Positions 32,908-40,622 of a DNA stretch of 64,000 nt are shown here, in pieces. Within the stretch, counting starts at the first letter, position 1. Every line of letters starts with the position of its first letter. A program made the position numbers and the translations under genes. Location: the NCBI RefSeq assembly GCF_029814175.1, contig NZ_CP122312.1, positions 62,001 to 126,000 of the forward strand. Reading direction: 5' to 3'. A model generated the notes under the pieces. It was not told the origin of the DNA. It did not search any database and worked only from the letters and a program-made list of their open reading frames with translations. This DNA comes from Halospeciosus flavus (GTDB taxonomy: Archaea; Halobacteriota; Halobacteria; Halobacteriales; Halobacteriaceae).

Positions 32908-34595
32908 AACAGGTCGCCGACCGACGACTCGTAGTCGGCCGCCTCGGGCGCCGACGCTTCCTCGGTCTCGACGGCCACGTCGATCAGTTCCGGGCCGTCG
33001 TTCCGGGCGAACGCGTCCTCGACCGCCTCCTTCGCCTCCGCGGCGGTCCGGGCGCGCGTCCCACGGACGCCGAAGCCCTCGGCGACCGTCGCGAAGTCGG
33101 GCGCGCCCCACGTGAACTCGTGGTCGTCGGTGTACTCGCGAATCTTGGGGGACTTCGAGATGATGCCGTAGTCGGCGTTGTTCGAGACGACGACCACGAC
33201 CGGCAGGTCGTACTCGGCAGCGGTGTGGAGTTCGTGGATGCACATCATCAGTCCGCCGTCGCCGGTGAGACAGAGCACCGGGTCGTCCCCGCCGTTCGCG
33301 ACGGCCGCACCGATGGCCGCGGGGAGTCCGACACCCATCCCCGCCCACGACCCCGCCGTGACGAAGTCCTCGGGAGCGTAGGCGTCGAACGCCTGCATCG
33401 ACCAGAGGCGGAACCCACCGACGTCCGTCGTGACTGGCGTACTACGGGGGGTCACCTCGCGGACGGCGTCGAGGAGTTCGGGCGTGTTCGCCGGTTCGCC
33501 GCCGTCGAAGAGTCCCAGCGAGTCGAGGTGGTCGCGGTACTCCTCGCGGACGAACGACCCGACGTCCTCGCCGTTCCACCCCGACCCCGCCGACTCGTCG
33601 AGGCGAGCGAGGAGCGCGTCGCCGGCGGCGGTCACGTCCGCGAGAATCGGGACGTCGGCCTCGTAGGAGGCGTTCACGTCCGCGGTATCGAGGTTGACGT
33701 GGATCACCGTGTCACCCATCGGGAGGTCCCAGTGGGCAGTGGTGACGCCGTCGAAGTCGGTGCCGAGTGCGAGCACGACGTCCGCGGCGTCGAGCACGTC
33801 GAGAGCGCCAGCGGGCGTGTGACTCCCGGTGACGCCGAGCGAGCGCGGGTCGTCCTCCGGGAAGACGCCCTTGCCCTTGTAGGAGGTGACGACCGGCGCG
33901 TCGAGTGCGTCCGCGAGTTCGCGGACGACGCGGTCACCTTCCGCGGACCGTCGCGCACCGCCGCCGGCGTAGACGACCGGTCGCTCGGCGTCGGTGAGAC
34001 GCGTGGCGGCCTCGTCGTAGGCGTCCTCGTTGTCGAACGTCTTGCGGGTCGGGGTGACTGTCGCGTCGGGGGACTCGACGTCCGCGGCGAGCAGTCCGCT
34101 CGGGACGCCGAGACGGACCGGGCCGTACGGTTCGGTGAGTGCCGTCTCGATGCCCTCGACGACCTTCTCGCCGAGTTCGACCTCCGACTCGACGGAGACG
34201 TTCGCCTTCACGGCGTTGTCGAAGGTGTCGGCCTCGATCTCGTGGATCGGTCCCTTCCCGCGGTCCTCGGGGTTCACGTCGGCCGAAACGTGGAGGATGG
34301 GCACGCAGTCCTCGTCGGCGTTCTTCAGGCCGTGCATGGCGTTCGTGTCGCCCGGTCCGGGAACGGTGAGCGTCGCCGCAGGCCGCCCGGTCGCCTCGTA
34401 GTACCCCCACGCGATGTGCGGGATGGCCGTCTCGTGGCGGGCCATCACGTACTCCATCTCGTCGCGTTCGACCACGATCCGGTCGAGCGGGAGGGTCTGC
34501 GTCCCGGGGAGGCCGACGAGGACCTCGACACCCGCGTCCACGAGTGCGTCGTAGACGACCTCGCCCCCGTTCCGTGATTCCGCGTCTTCGGACAT
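32904..34595 (-). CDS. Thiamine-diphosphate enzyme (acetolactate synthase-like)
   Basis: TPP-dependent decarboxylase/carboligase of the IlvB family, 563 residues from ATG 34595. The catalytic Glu lies in MARHETAIPHIAWGYYEATGRPAA near residue 50. The ThDP motif GDGGLMMCIHELHTAAEYDLPVVVVVSNNADYG is near 440-472. PGPGDTNAMHGL matches the family's P-G-x-x-N segment. No regulatory subunit or other branched-chain amino-acid gene is nearby, so a catabolic role is as likely as acetolactate synthesis. Confidence 0.9.
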   Translation of the reverse strand: MSEDAESRNGGEVVYDALVDAGVEVLVGLPGTQTLPLDRIVVERDEMEYVMARHETAIPHIAWGYYEATGRPAATLTVPGPGDTNAMHGLKNADEDCVPILHVSADVNPEDRGKGPIHEIEADTFDNAVKANVSVESEVELGEKVVEGIETALTEPYGPVRLGVPSGLLAADVESPDATVTPTRKTFDNEDAYDEAATRLTDAERPVVYAGGGARRSAEGDRVVRELADALDAPVVTSYKGKGVFPEDDPRSLGVTGSHTPAGALDVLDAADVVLALGTDFDGVTTAHWDLPMGDTVIHVNLDTADVNASYEADVPILADVTAAGDALLARLDESAGSGWNGEDVGSFVREEYRDHLDSLGLFDGGEPANTPELLDAVREVTPRSTPVTTDVGGFRLWSMQAFDAYAPEDFVTAGSWAGMGVGLPAAIGAAVANGGDDPVLCLTGDGGLMMCIHELHTAAEYDLPVVVVVSNNADYGIISKSPKIREYTDDHEFTWGAPDFATVAEGFGVRGTRARTAAEAKEAVEDAFARNDGPELIDVAVETEEASAPEAADYESSVGDLF

Positions 34596-34660
34596 GGACG
34601 GACGTCGGTCGAGCGAGGGCAAAGGTGTGACGGATGGCCACGGGAACTATTGTGACGGTA

Positions 34661-34668
34661 GATAAACA
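34661..34668 (+). promoter_or_regulatory. TATA box for the 49-residue zinc protein
   Basis: gataaaca is centred about 25 nt upstream of GTG 34689, consistent with a leaderless start. Confidence 0.45.
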
Positions 34669-34688
34669 TCTGGACGCGGTGGTGTCAC

Positions 34689-34838
34689 GTGTCCGTCATC
34701 CAACGACTCGGAGACCTGCTCGAAACGGGGGACACCAGATATCGCTGCACCGAGTGTGAGTCGACGTTCGACACGCCGCGACACGGACTCGACGACGCCC
34801 GCTGTCCGTCGTGCGGGTCGCCGGACATCGAACGCTGA
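34689..34838 (+). CDS. 49-residue zinc-ribbon protein
   Basis: GTG 34689 opens 49 codons ending TGA at 34836. Two CxxC pairs, CTEC and CPSC, separated by about 16 residues, make a zinc ribbon (RYRCTECESTF...ARCPSCGSPDIER). The N-terminal 18 residues are a short amphipathic helix. Promoter spacing, zinc motif and host-like codon use all support the gene. Many haloarchaea have such micro zinc proteins; partners are unknown. Confidence 0.75.
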   Translation: MSVIQRLGDLLETGDTRYRCTECESTFDTPRHGLDDARCPSCGSPDIER

Positions 34839-34896
34839 CTCGACTCTCTTTTTCGCGGGCGCGCCGACACGGGCCGAACACCCGAACCGAAGGTGT

Positions 34897-34906
34897 CTTA
34901 ATAATA
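34897..34906 (+). promoter_or_regulatory. TATA box of the queDE-folE-queC operon
   Basis: cttaataata is centred 24 nt upstream of ATG 34925; it is the only AT-rich promoter-like tract ahead of the four-gene operon. Confidence 0.55.
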
Positions 34907-34924
34907 CCTGGAGAATACCGGAGT

Positions 34925-35383
34925 ATGCCCGAGAACCGAATCGTAGAAGCGTCCCCGTTCGACGGCGACGCTCCACCGACACGGACCCTCCGCGTCGGCG
35001 ACGACCGGCCGATCCGCATCAGCGCCGGCCACCGGCTCCTGCACCACGACGGGAAGTGCAGTCGCCCACACGGCCACAACTACGAGGTGACCGTCGAGGT
35101 CACCGGCGCACTCACCGACGAGGGGTGGGTCGCGGACAAGGGAGATATTACCTCAGTAATATCTGAGTGGGACCACCGGTTCCTCCTCGAGGACGGCGAC
35201 CCCCTGGTCGACGCCTTCGAGTCGAGCGGCGACGCCGACGCGCTCGTCGTGCTCGACGACCCGCCCACGGCGGAGGTGATGGCGGCGTACCTCGAAGCGA
35301 AACTCCAGCGCGAACTCGGCGAGGGCGTCACCGACGTCGCCGTCACCGTCGCCGAGACGAGCGAACTCACGACCGCACCCTGA
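34925..35383 (+). CDS. queD: 6-carboxytetrahydropterin synthase QueD
   Basis: Makes 6-carboxy-tetrahydropterin from dihydroneopterin triphosphate, the first committed step to preQ0. It has 152 residues. Zinc and catalytic residues read H36, C45, H49, H51 in SAGHRLLHHDGKCSRPHGHNY. WDHRFLLEDGDPL near 80 is also conserved. It is the first gene of a tight operon; the next start lies 2 nt after its stop. In archaea preQ0 feeds tRNA archaeosine at position 15. Confidence 0.95.
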   Translation: MPENRIVEASPFDGDAPPTRTLRVGDDRPIRISAGHRLLHHDGKCSRPHGHNYEVTVEVTGALTDEGWVADKGDITSVISEWDHRFLLEDGDPLVDAFESSGDADALVVLDDPPTAEVMAAYLEAKLQRELGEGVTDVAVTVAETSELTTAP

Positions 35384-35385
35384 CG

Positions 35386-36171
35386 ATGCCGGTACGCGCC
35401 ACCGAAACCGAGGCGGGTGAAGCGTCCCCCGGCGACGACGTCGAGGGGCCGGCCCTCCCAGTGAACGAACTGTTCTACTCGCTCCAGGGCGAGGGGAAAC
35501 TCGCCGGCGTCCCGACGGTGTTCGTCCGGACTAGCGGCTGTAACCTCCGGTGTTGGTTCTGTGACTCCTACCACACCTCCTGGGAGCCGACCCACGACTG
35601 GCTAGCCGTCGAGGACGTCGTCGAGGAGGTGGCGTCGCACGACGACGCCGAACACGTCGTCCTCACGGGCGGCGAACCGTTCGTTCACGACGCCTCCGTC
35701 GACCTCCTCGAACGCCTCGACGCACGCGGGTACCACACGACCGTCGAGACGAACGGCACCATCTTCCGCGACGCGCCGGTCGACCTCGCGAGTGTCAGTC
35801 CGAAACTCGCCTCCAGTACACCGACCCCGGAACGCGACCCGAAAGGCGAGGGCGAGTGGGCCGAGAAACACGAGTCGCGACGCCTCGACGTCGACACCCT
35901 CGCCGAACTGGTCGAAACCTACGAGACGCAACTGAAGTTCGTCGTCACCGGTCGCGAGGACCTCGACGAGATCGACGACCTCGTCGCACGTGTCCGCGAG
36001 ACCGCGGACGCCACCGTCGCGAACGACGACGTCCTCCTCATGCCCGAGGGGGCGACGCGCGAATCACTCGACGAGAACCGCGAGACGGTCGCACGACTGG
36101 CGATGGAGTACGGCTACCGCTACACGCCGCGACTCCACGTCGACCTCTGGAACGACGCACCCGGAACCTGA
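35386..36171 (+). CDS. queE: 7-carboxy-7-deazaguanine synthase QueE (radical SAM)
   Basis: Radical SAM enzyme contracting the pterin ring to CDG, 261 residues. The cluster motif is CNLRCWFC with Cys 52, 56 and 59, a short variant spacing CxxxCxxC. FYSLQGEGKLAGVPTVFVRTSGCN and LTGGEPF are standard QueE. ATG 35386 follows the queD stop after 2 nt; 6 nt separate its stop from folE. Confidence 0.95.
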   Translation: MPVRATETEAGEASPGDDVEGPALPVNELFYSLQGEGKLAGVPTVFVRTSGCNLRCWFCDSYHTSWEPTHDWLAVEDVVEEVASHDDAEHVVLTGGEPFVHDASVDLLERLDARGYHTTVETNGTIFRDAPVDLASVSPKLASSTPTPERDPKGEGEWAEKHESRRLDVDTLAELVETYETQLKFVVTGREDLDEIDDLVARVRETADATVANDDVLLMPEGATRESLDENRETVARLAMEYGYRYTPRLHVDLWNDAPGT

Positions 36172-36177
36172 GAGACG

Positions 36178-36828
36178 ATGCACCTGGACGACCCAACAGA
36201 ACGAGACGAACCGGAACAGGCAGCCGAAACAGACGAATCGTCCAAACCATCCGAACCGGACGAACCGTCCGACAGCATCGACTGGGAGCAGGCCCAGGAG
36301 GCCACGCGACTCCTGCTCGACGCGGTCGGCGAGGACCCCGAGCGAGACGGTCTCGTCGACACGTGGCGGCGTCGCGTCCCGGCGGCGTACGCGGAGTTGA
36401 CCGCGGGTGCGCGCGAGGCCGAGAAGCCGACGATGCGGACGTTCGAGGCCGCGGACGAGGACCTCGTCGTGAAGACCGGGATCCCGTTCTACTCGCTGTG
36501 CGAACACCACCTCCTCCCGTTTCACGGCGAGGCGCACGTCGCCTACCGCCCGGACGGGGAGGTCGTGGGCCTCTCGAAGGTGATCCGGTACGTGCGCTGG
36601 CGCTCCCGCCGACTCACCATCCAGGAGCAGTTGACCCGCGACGTCGCCGAGGGCCTCGCCGAGGAGATCGGCGCCGACGCCGTCGCCGTCGAACTCTCCG
36701 CGACGCACCTGTGTGAGGCGATGCGCGGCGTCGAGACCGAGACCACGACCACGTCGCGAGCGACCGTCGGCGAGTTGCGCGACGGCGAAGAACGGCGCTT
36801 CAGAGACGCGATTCACCGAGACGCATGA
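36178..36828 (+). CDS. folE: GTP cyclohydrolase I FolE
   Basis: Converts GTP to dihydroneopterin triphosphate, the substrate of QueD. It has 216 residues. Zinc ligands are C108 and H111 in SLCEHHLLPFHG and C179 in HLCEAMRG. The N-terminal 35 residues are an acidic low-complexity leader (many Glu, Pro, Ser). Its place within the que operon suggests it serves archaeosine synthesis. Type I folE is less common in archaea than MptA, so this may be a lateral acquisition. Its stop shares ATGA with queC. Confidence 0.95.
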   Translation: MHLDDPTERDEPEQAAETDESSKPSEPDEPSDSIDWEQAQEATRLLLDAVGEDPERDGLVDTWRRRVPAAYAELTAGAREAEKPTMRTFEAADEDLVVKTGIPFYSLCEHHLLPFHGEAHVAYRPDGEVVGLSKVIRYVRWRSRRLTIQEQLTRDVAEGLAEEIGADAVAVELSATHLCEAMRGVETETTTTSRATVGELRDGEERRFRDAIHRDA

Positions 36829-37559
36829 ACGAGAGCACGACCGAGAACGAGACAGAGCGCGCGACCGAGAAGAGTGCGGTGATTCTGGCGTCCGGCGGCA
36901 TGGACAGCGCGACGGCCGCGGCCGTCGCCGCCGACCGGGGGTACGACCTCCACTTCCTGCACACGTCCTACGGCCAGCGGACCGAGACGAAGGAGTACGA
37001 GTGTGCACGGGCGCAGGCCGACTACTTCGACGCCGAGTTCCGCCGCTTGGAGACCGACCACCTCTCGAAGATCGGTGCGTCCTCGCTGACCGACGAGGGC
37101 CTCGACGTGGCGGACGCGGAGATGGAGAGCGAGGAGGTCCCCTCCTCGTACGTCCCGTTCCGCAACGCGAACCTCCTCTCGATGGCCGTCTCCTACGCGG
37201 AGGCCACCGACTGCGACGCCCTCTTCATCGGCGCGCACTCCGAGGACTTCTCGGGCTACCCCGACTGTCGACCCGAGTTCTTCGAGGCCTTCCAGCAGGT
37301 CGTCGACGTCGGTACGAAAGACGAAACGAGCATCGCCATCGAAGCCCCCTTCGTCGAGTGGTCGAAGACCGACATCGCCGAGACCGGCCTCGAACTCGAC
37401 GTCCCCTACGACCGCACGTGGAGTTGCTACCGCGACGAGGCGCCGGCCTGTGGAACCTGCGACGCCTGTGCCTTCCGCCTCCAGGCGTTCCAGCGCCTCG
37501 GCGCCCGCGACCCCATCGACTACGCCGAACGGCCCGACTACACCGACGAGTCGGCGTAG
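36825..37559 (+). CDS. queC: 7-cyano-7-deazaguanine synthase QueC
   Basis: ATP-dependent conversion of CDG to preQ0, 244 residues. The PP-loop SGGMDS is at 23-28. Zinc-binding cysteines are at 201, 209, 212 and 215 (SCYRDEAPACGTCDAC). The start codon overlaps the folE stop (ATGA). It ends the operon and completes GTP-to-preQ0 in four adjacent genes. The ArcTGT transglycosylase using preQ0 is not in the window. Confidence 0.95.
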   Translation: MNESTTENETERATEKSAVILASGGMDSATAAAVAADRGYDLHFLHTSYGQRTETKEYECARAQADYFDAEFRRLETDHLSKIGASSLTDEGLDVADAEMESEEVPSSYVPFRNANLLSMAVSYAEATDCDALFIGAHSEDFSGYPDCRPEFFEAFQQVVDVGTKDETSIAIEAPFVEWSKTDIAETGLELDVPYDRTWSCYRDEAPACGTCDACAFRLQAFQRLGARDPIDYAERPDYTDESA

Positions 37560-37577
37560 GCCGGCAAAGACCGGGGG

Positions 37578-38810
37578 TCACTCGATGGTGACTCGCTTCT
37601 CTTTCCGTATCTGGTGACCCCGCTCGTCGACGACGGTCAGGGTCACCCGGTACGTGGTCCCCTCGTCCTTCCTGTCTTTCCCGAAGGTCGCCGAGAAGGT
37701 CCCCGACGCCGACGACCCCGAGACGTTCAGCGACGTCGAGTGCGTCTCGGAGGTGTTCAGGTCCGTGACGCGGACGGTGACGGCGTCGAGGTCGCCGTCG
37801 ACGTCGCTGGCCGACCACTCGACGGTGACGTCGTTGTGGAACGTCGACCCGGAACGGTCTCGCGTCGCGGTCACGTTCTCGATAGTCGCGTTCGGTCGGT
37901 GGTCGCCGGTCGGTTCCTGGGTCGTCTCGTTGGTCGTCTGGTTGGTCTGCTCGGTTGGCTCACCGGTCGGGAGCGTCCCGAGGGCGCGGGGACCGGTCGG
38001 TGGCGCGTCGTCGAGGCCGACGGGGGCGCAGGCGACGGTGTAGTTCCCTGGTTCGAGGACGACGCCGACGCTGGTGTCGCTGCGCTGGACGACGTCGCGG
38101 ACGGTCGGCTGGTCGGACAGCAGCGTCGTCCACTGCTCGGCGGGGAGTCGCGTCGGGACCACGAGTGTCGCCGTCGAGTTCACCTCGACGGTGGTCCGCC
38201 CGACCGGCCCGGGGACGAGTTCGACGGTGACGGGGCCGCTCGACGCCCGGGTGTACGGCGTCGCCAGCGGGTAGAGCGAGAGCGTGTGGTTCGTCACGAG
38301 CGACTGGTGCTCGTCGAGGAGGACGTACGCACCGCCCGCGTGTTCGTAGACCGCGCCGTGGGAGTAGGCGAGGGTCGGCGCGGCCGGGCGAGCGTTGTAG
38401 TCGACCTCGTAGGCGAGCGAGCGCGAGGGGACCGACCCGTTCCCGTAGCCACAGGCCGCCGAGAGGTTGGCCGTTCCGCCGTCGACGGTGAGCGAGAGCG
38501 ACCCCGCCGCACGGGTGTGGAGTCGCCCGGTCGGCGTCGGCGGGTTCATCGCGAACAACCGCGGCGGGTAGTTCGGACCGAGGTCGACCGTCAGCGACTG
38601 GGTCCCGCCGGTGGCGCCCGCGAGGTAGACCCGGTCGCGGAGGTGGCGCATCGACTCCTCAACCGACTGGGTGTGCTGGAACTCCACCTGCGCGTTCTGC
38701 TCCGGGACGACGAACGCCTGGTAGCCGGAGAACGCCGTCAGTACGACGAGGAGGACGAGGACGAAACCGACCTGGACCGCCTGACCACGTTCGTCGTCGC
38801 GGAGACGCAT
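37578..38810 (-). CDS. Pilin-like or secreted protein with class-III-like N-terminus
   Basis: 410 residues from ATG 38810, which fits a TATA box 28 nt upstream. ERGQAVQVGFVLVLLVVLTAFSGYQAF near residues 7-33 has the charge-then-hydrophobic form of pilin or pseudopilin N-termini that haloarchaea use. The long ectodomain is Thr/Asn/Ser rich with many N-x-T sites. The C-terminal 90 residues resemble a beta-sandwich (TVEWSASDVDGDLDAVTVRVTDLN), PKD-like in flavour. Probably surface-exposed. Not confidently assigned to a family; DUF7289-like is possible. Confidence 0.6.
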   Translation of the reverse strand: MRLRDDERGQAVQVGFVLVLLVVLTAFSGYQAFVVPEQNAQVEFQHTQSVEESMRHLRDRVYLAGATGGTQSLTVDLGPNYPPRLFAMNPPTPTGRLHTRAAGSLSLTVDGGTANLSAACGYGNGSVPSRSLAYEVDYNARPAAPTLAYSHGAVYEHAGGAYVLLDEHQSLVTNHTLSLYPLATPYTRASSGPVTVELVPGPVGRTTVEVNSTATLVVPTRLPAEQWTTLLSDQPTVRDVVQRSDTSVGVVLEPGNYTVACAPVGLDDAPPTGPRALGTLPTGEPTEQTNQTTNETTQEPTGDHRPNATIENVTATRDRSGSTFHNDVTVEWSASDVDGDLDAVTVRVTDLNTSETHSTSLNVSGSSASGTFSATFGKDRKDEGTTYRVTLTVVDERGHQIRKEKRVTIE

Positions 38811-38834
38811 CACTTCGTCCATTTTCGTGACTCC

Positions 38835-38842
38835 CCTATATG
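38835..38842 (-). promoter_or_regulatory. TATA box for the pilin-like protein
   Basis: cctatatg is centred about 28 nt upstream of ATG 38810, favouring that start over ATG 38822. Confidence 0.45.
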
Positions 38843-38921
38843 TCGTGTGGCCTTGACAGTCCAGACGGCCGATATATAGTTAGGCGTCGATGCCCACACA
38901 TCCGACACACAACTCCGTCCC

Positions 38922-40301
38922 ATGACTCCCCCAGATTCACTCCCCGAGGCGGACGTGTCACGACGCGAGTTACTCGGTGGTGTGGGCGCCCTCGCCGCCG
39001 GGTTCGGCGGCGGCGTCGTCTTCAACGGCGGCGCGGTGTTCCCCTCCCGAAAGCTCCCGCCGTACGTCGCCCGACAGGGGAAACTACGCTGGGAGTTACA
39101 CCCCCTCTCGTACAAGGACTGGACCGTCGGCGAGTTCTACGACTACCGACCGCAGGGTGGACAGAGCGCCGACTTCCCACTCGACCTGAGCGCGGTGGAG
39201 AACGCGAGTCGGATCTTCGTCTACGACGGACCGGTCGACGACAGCGTCGCCTTCTACCACGGGAGCGCGGAGGCGCGTTCCGGCGGGACCGCCTTCTTCA
39301 AGTTCTCCGGGTTCTCGCGCAGCAAGGGCGAGTGGGCCGTCCGCGACGACACGATGGGCGTCGACGACGACTTCGAGAAGTGGGAGGGCGGCAACTCGAA
39401 GGTGAAGTGGCAGTGGGGACCACACGAGACCGACGGCGGCGCCTACTGGGGCACGGTCGGCGAGAAGAAGGTAAAGATCTACCCCAAGACGCTCCGCGGC
39501 GTCGACTCGTGGCGGTTGCTCTCGCAGACGAGCGCGGGGGTCCGCCGCATCGAACTCGACCAGTCGAACCCGCTGTACATCGAGTCGCCGAAGCGGCCCG
39601 TCCGGACGGTCGAAATGGACGTCATGCCCGACGACCCCAAGAACGTCTTCGACCCGTACGCCAAGGGCCGCATCACCGTCGTGCTCCAACCCGGTGCGGA
39701 GGCCGACCCCAAGAACATCGACCCCGGGAACGTCTCGATCTACTTCGGCTCGCGCGCGAAACTCGCGAGCGGGAGCGGCGCCCAGCCACAGAAGTACTAC
39801 GAGAAGGACGGGAAGTTGTACCTCGAGTTCAAGTTGCAGTCGGCCGGCTTCGAACTCGACAGCGACGACGCCTACCTGACGACGAAGTCGAAGGACGGCG
39901 CGTGGATTCGCGGCCGGGACGCCATCAACCCCGGCGGCGTCGACGGCGGCGCCGCGGCGTCCCGTCCCCTCTCGCTCTACGGCTACAGCGTCGACGCGAC
40001 CGGTGACGACTCGACGAACCTCGACGGCGAGTGGGTCGAACTGAAGAACACGAGCGGCGGTCCGCTCGACCTGACCGGGTGGACGATCTCGGATACGGAC
40101 ACGAACACATACACGTTCCCCGAGGGGTTCACCCTCCCCGCCGGCGAGTCGGTCCGGGTCCACTCCGGGTCCGGCACCGACGGCACGAACCACCTCTACT
40201 GGGGCGCTTCGAAGCCCATCTGGCAGAACGGCGGCGACCGCATCGTCGTCCGGAACCCGCAGAACGAGGCGGTCATCTTCCAGGTCTACCCGTCGGGGTA
40301 G
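38922..40301 (+). CDS. Tat-exported lamin-tail-domain protein
   Basis: 459 residues. N-terminal SRRELLGGVGALAAGFGGG is a Tat-type signal with no lipobox Cys. The middle region (about 50-330) is unfamiliar, aromatic and basic for a haloarchaeal protein (KWQWGPHETDGGAYWG). The C-terminal 100 residues are a lamin-tail domain: GEWVELKNTSGGPLDLTGWTISD, TFPEGFTLPAGESVRVHSG, WQNGGDRIVVRN. Such domains are found on secreted nucleases and surface proteins. No nuclease motif seen. The reading frame and codon use are host-like. Confidence 0.75.
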   Translation: MTPPDSLPEADVSRRELLGGVGALAAGFGGGVVFNGGAVFPSRKLPPYVARQGKLRWELHPLSYKDWTVGEFYDYRPQGGQSADFPLDLSAVENASRIFVYDGPVDDSVAFYHGSAEARSGGTAFFKFSGFSRSKGEWAVRDDTMGVDDDFEKWEGGNSKVKWQWGPHETDGGAYWGTVGEKKVKIYPKTLRGVDSWRLLSQTSAGVRRIELDQSNPLYIESPKRPVRTVEMDVMPDDPKNVFDPYAKGRITVVLQPGAEADPKNIDPGNVSIYFGSRAKLASGSGAQPQKYYEKDGKLYLEFKLQSAGFELDSDDAYLTTKSKDGAWIRGRDAINPGGVDGGAAASRPLSLYGYSVDATGDDSTNLDGEWVELKNTSGGPLDLTGWTISDTDTNTYTFPEGFTLPAGESVRVHSGSGTDGTNHLYWGASKPIWQNGGDRIVVRNPQNEAVIFQVYPSG

Positions 40302-40313
40302 CCACTCGGCCCT

Positions 40314-40535
40314 TCAGTTCTCGACGACGTCTTCGGGGAGTGCGTACGGTTGTCCGCAGCCGTGCTGTTCGTACGTACACGCCGGACAGATACTGTGTTT
40401 CTCGCGTCGGTGTGGGACCGACTGGCGCTGTCGTCGCTGGTCCGCTTCGAGGCTCGAGCGCGTCTCGTCGTCGACCTCGGCGAACGGAACGAGGGCTTCG
40501 CCGCAGACCGGACACTGGTCTCGACTGTGACTCAC
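40314..40535 (-). CDS. 73-residue zinc-finger-like protein
   Basis: GTG 40535 (SHSRDQCPVCGEALVPFAEV) gives 73 residues; an ATG at 40562 would add nine. Cysteines come as CPVC and CPAC...CGQ, consistent with a small zinc fold, with a charged Arg/Gln middle (EADQRRQRQSVPHRREKHS). It lies between the lamin-tail and PGF-CTERM genes. No named family known to me. Confidence 0.65.
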   Translation of the reverse strand: MSHSRDQCPVCGEALVPFAEVDDETRSSLEADQRRQRQSVPHRREKHSICPACTYEQHGCGQPYALPEDVVEN

Positions 40536-40622
40536 GTGCGAAGGGACAGCACACACCGCCAAGGAACTGCCGGTGGCGGCAGCGACCGTCGAGAAGAAGA
40601 GGACCGAGGAGAGTCAGGACGG

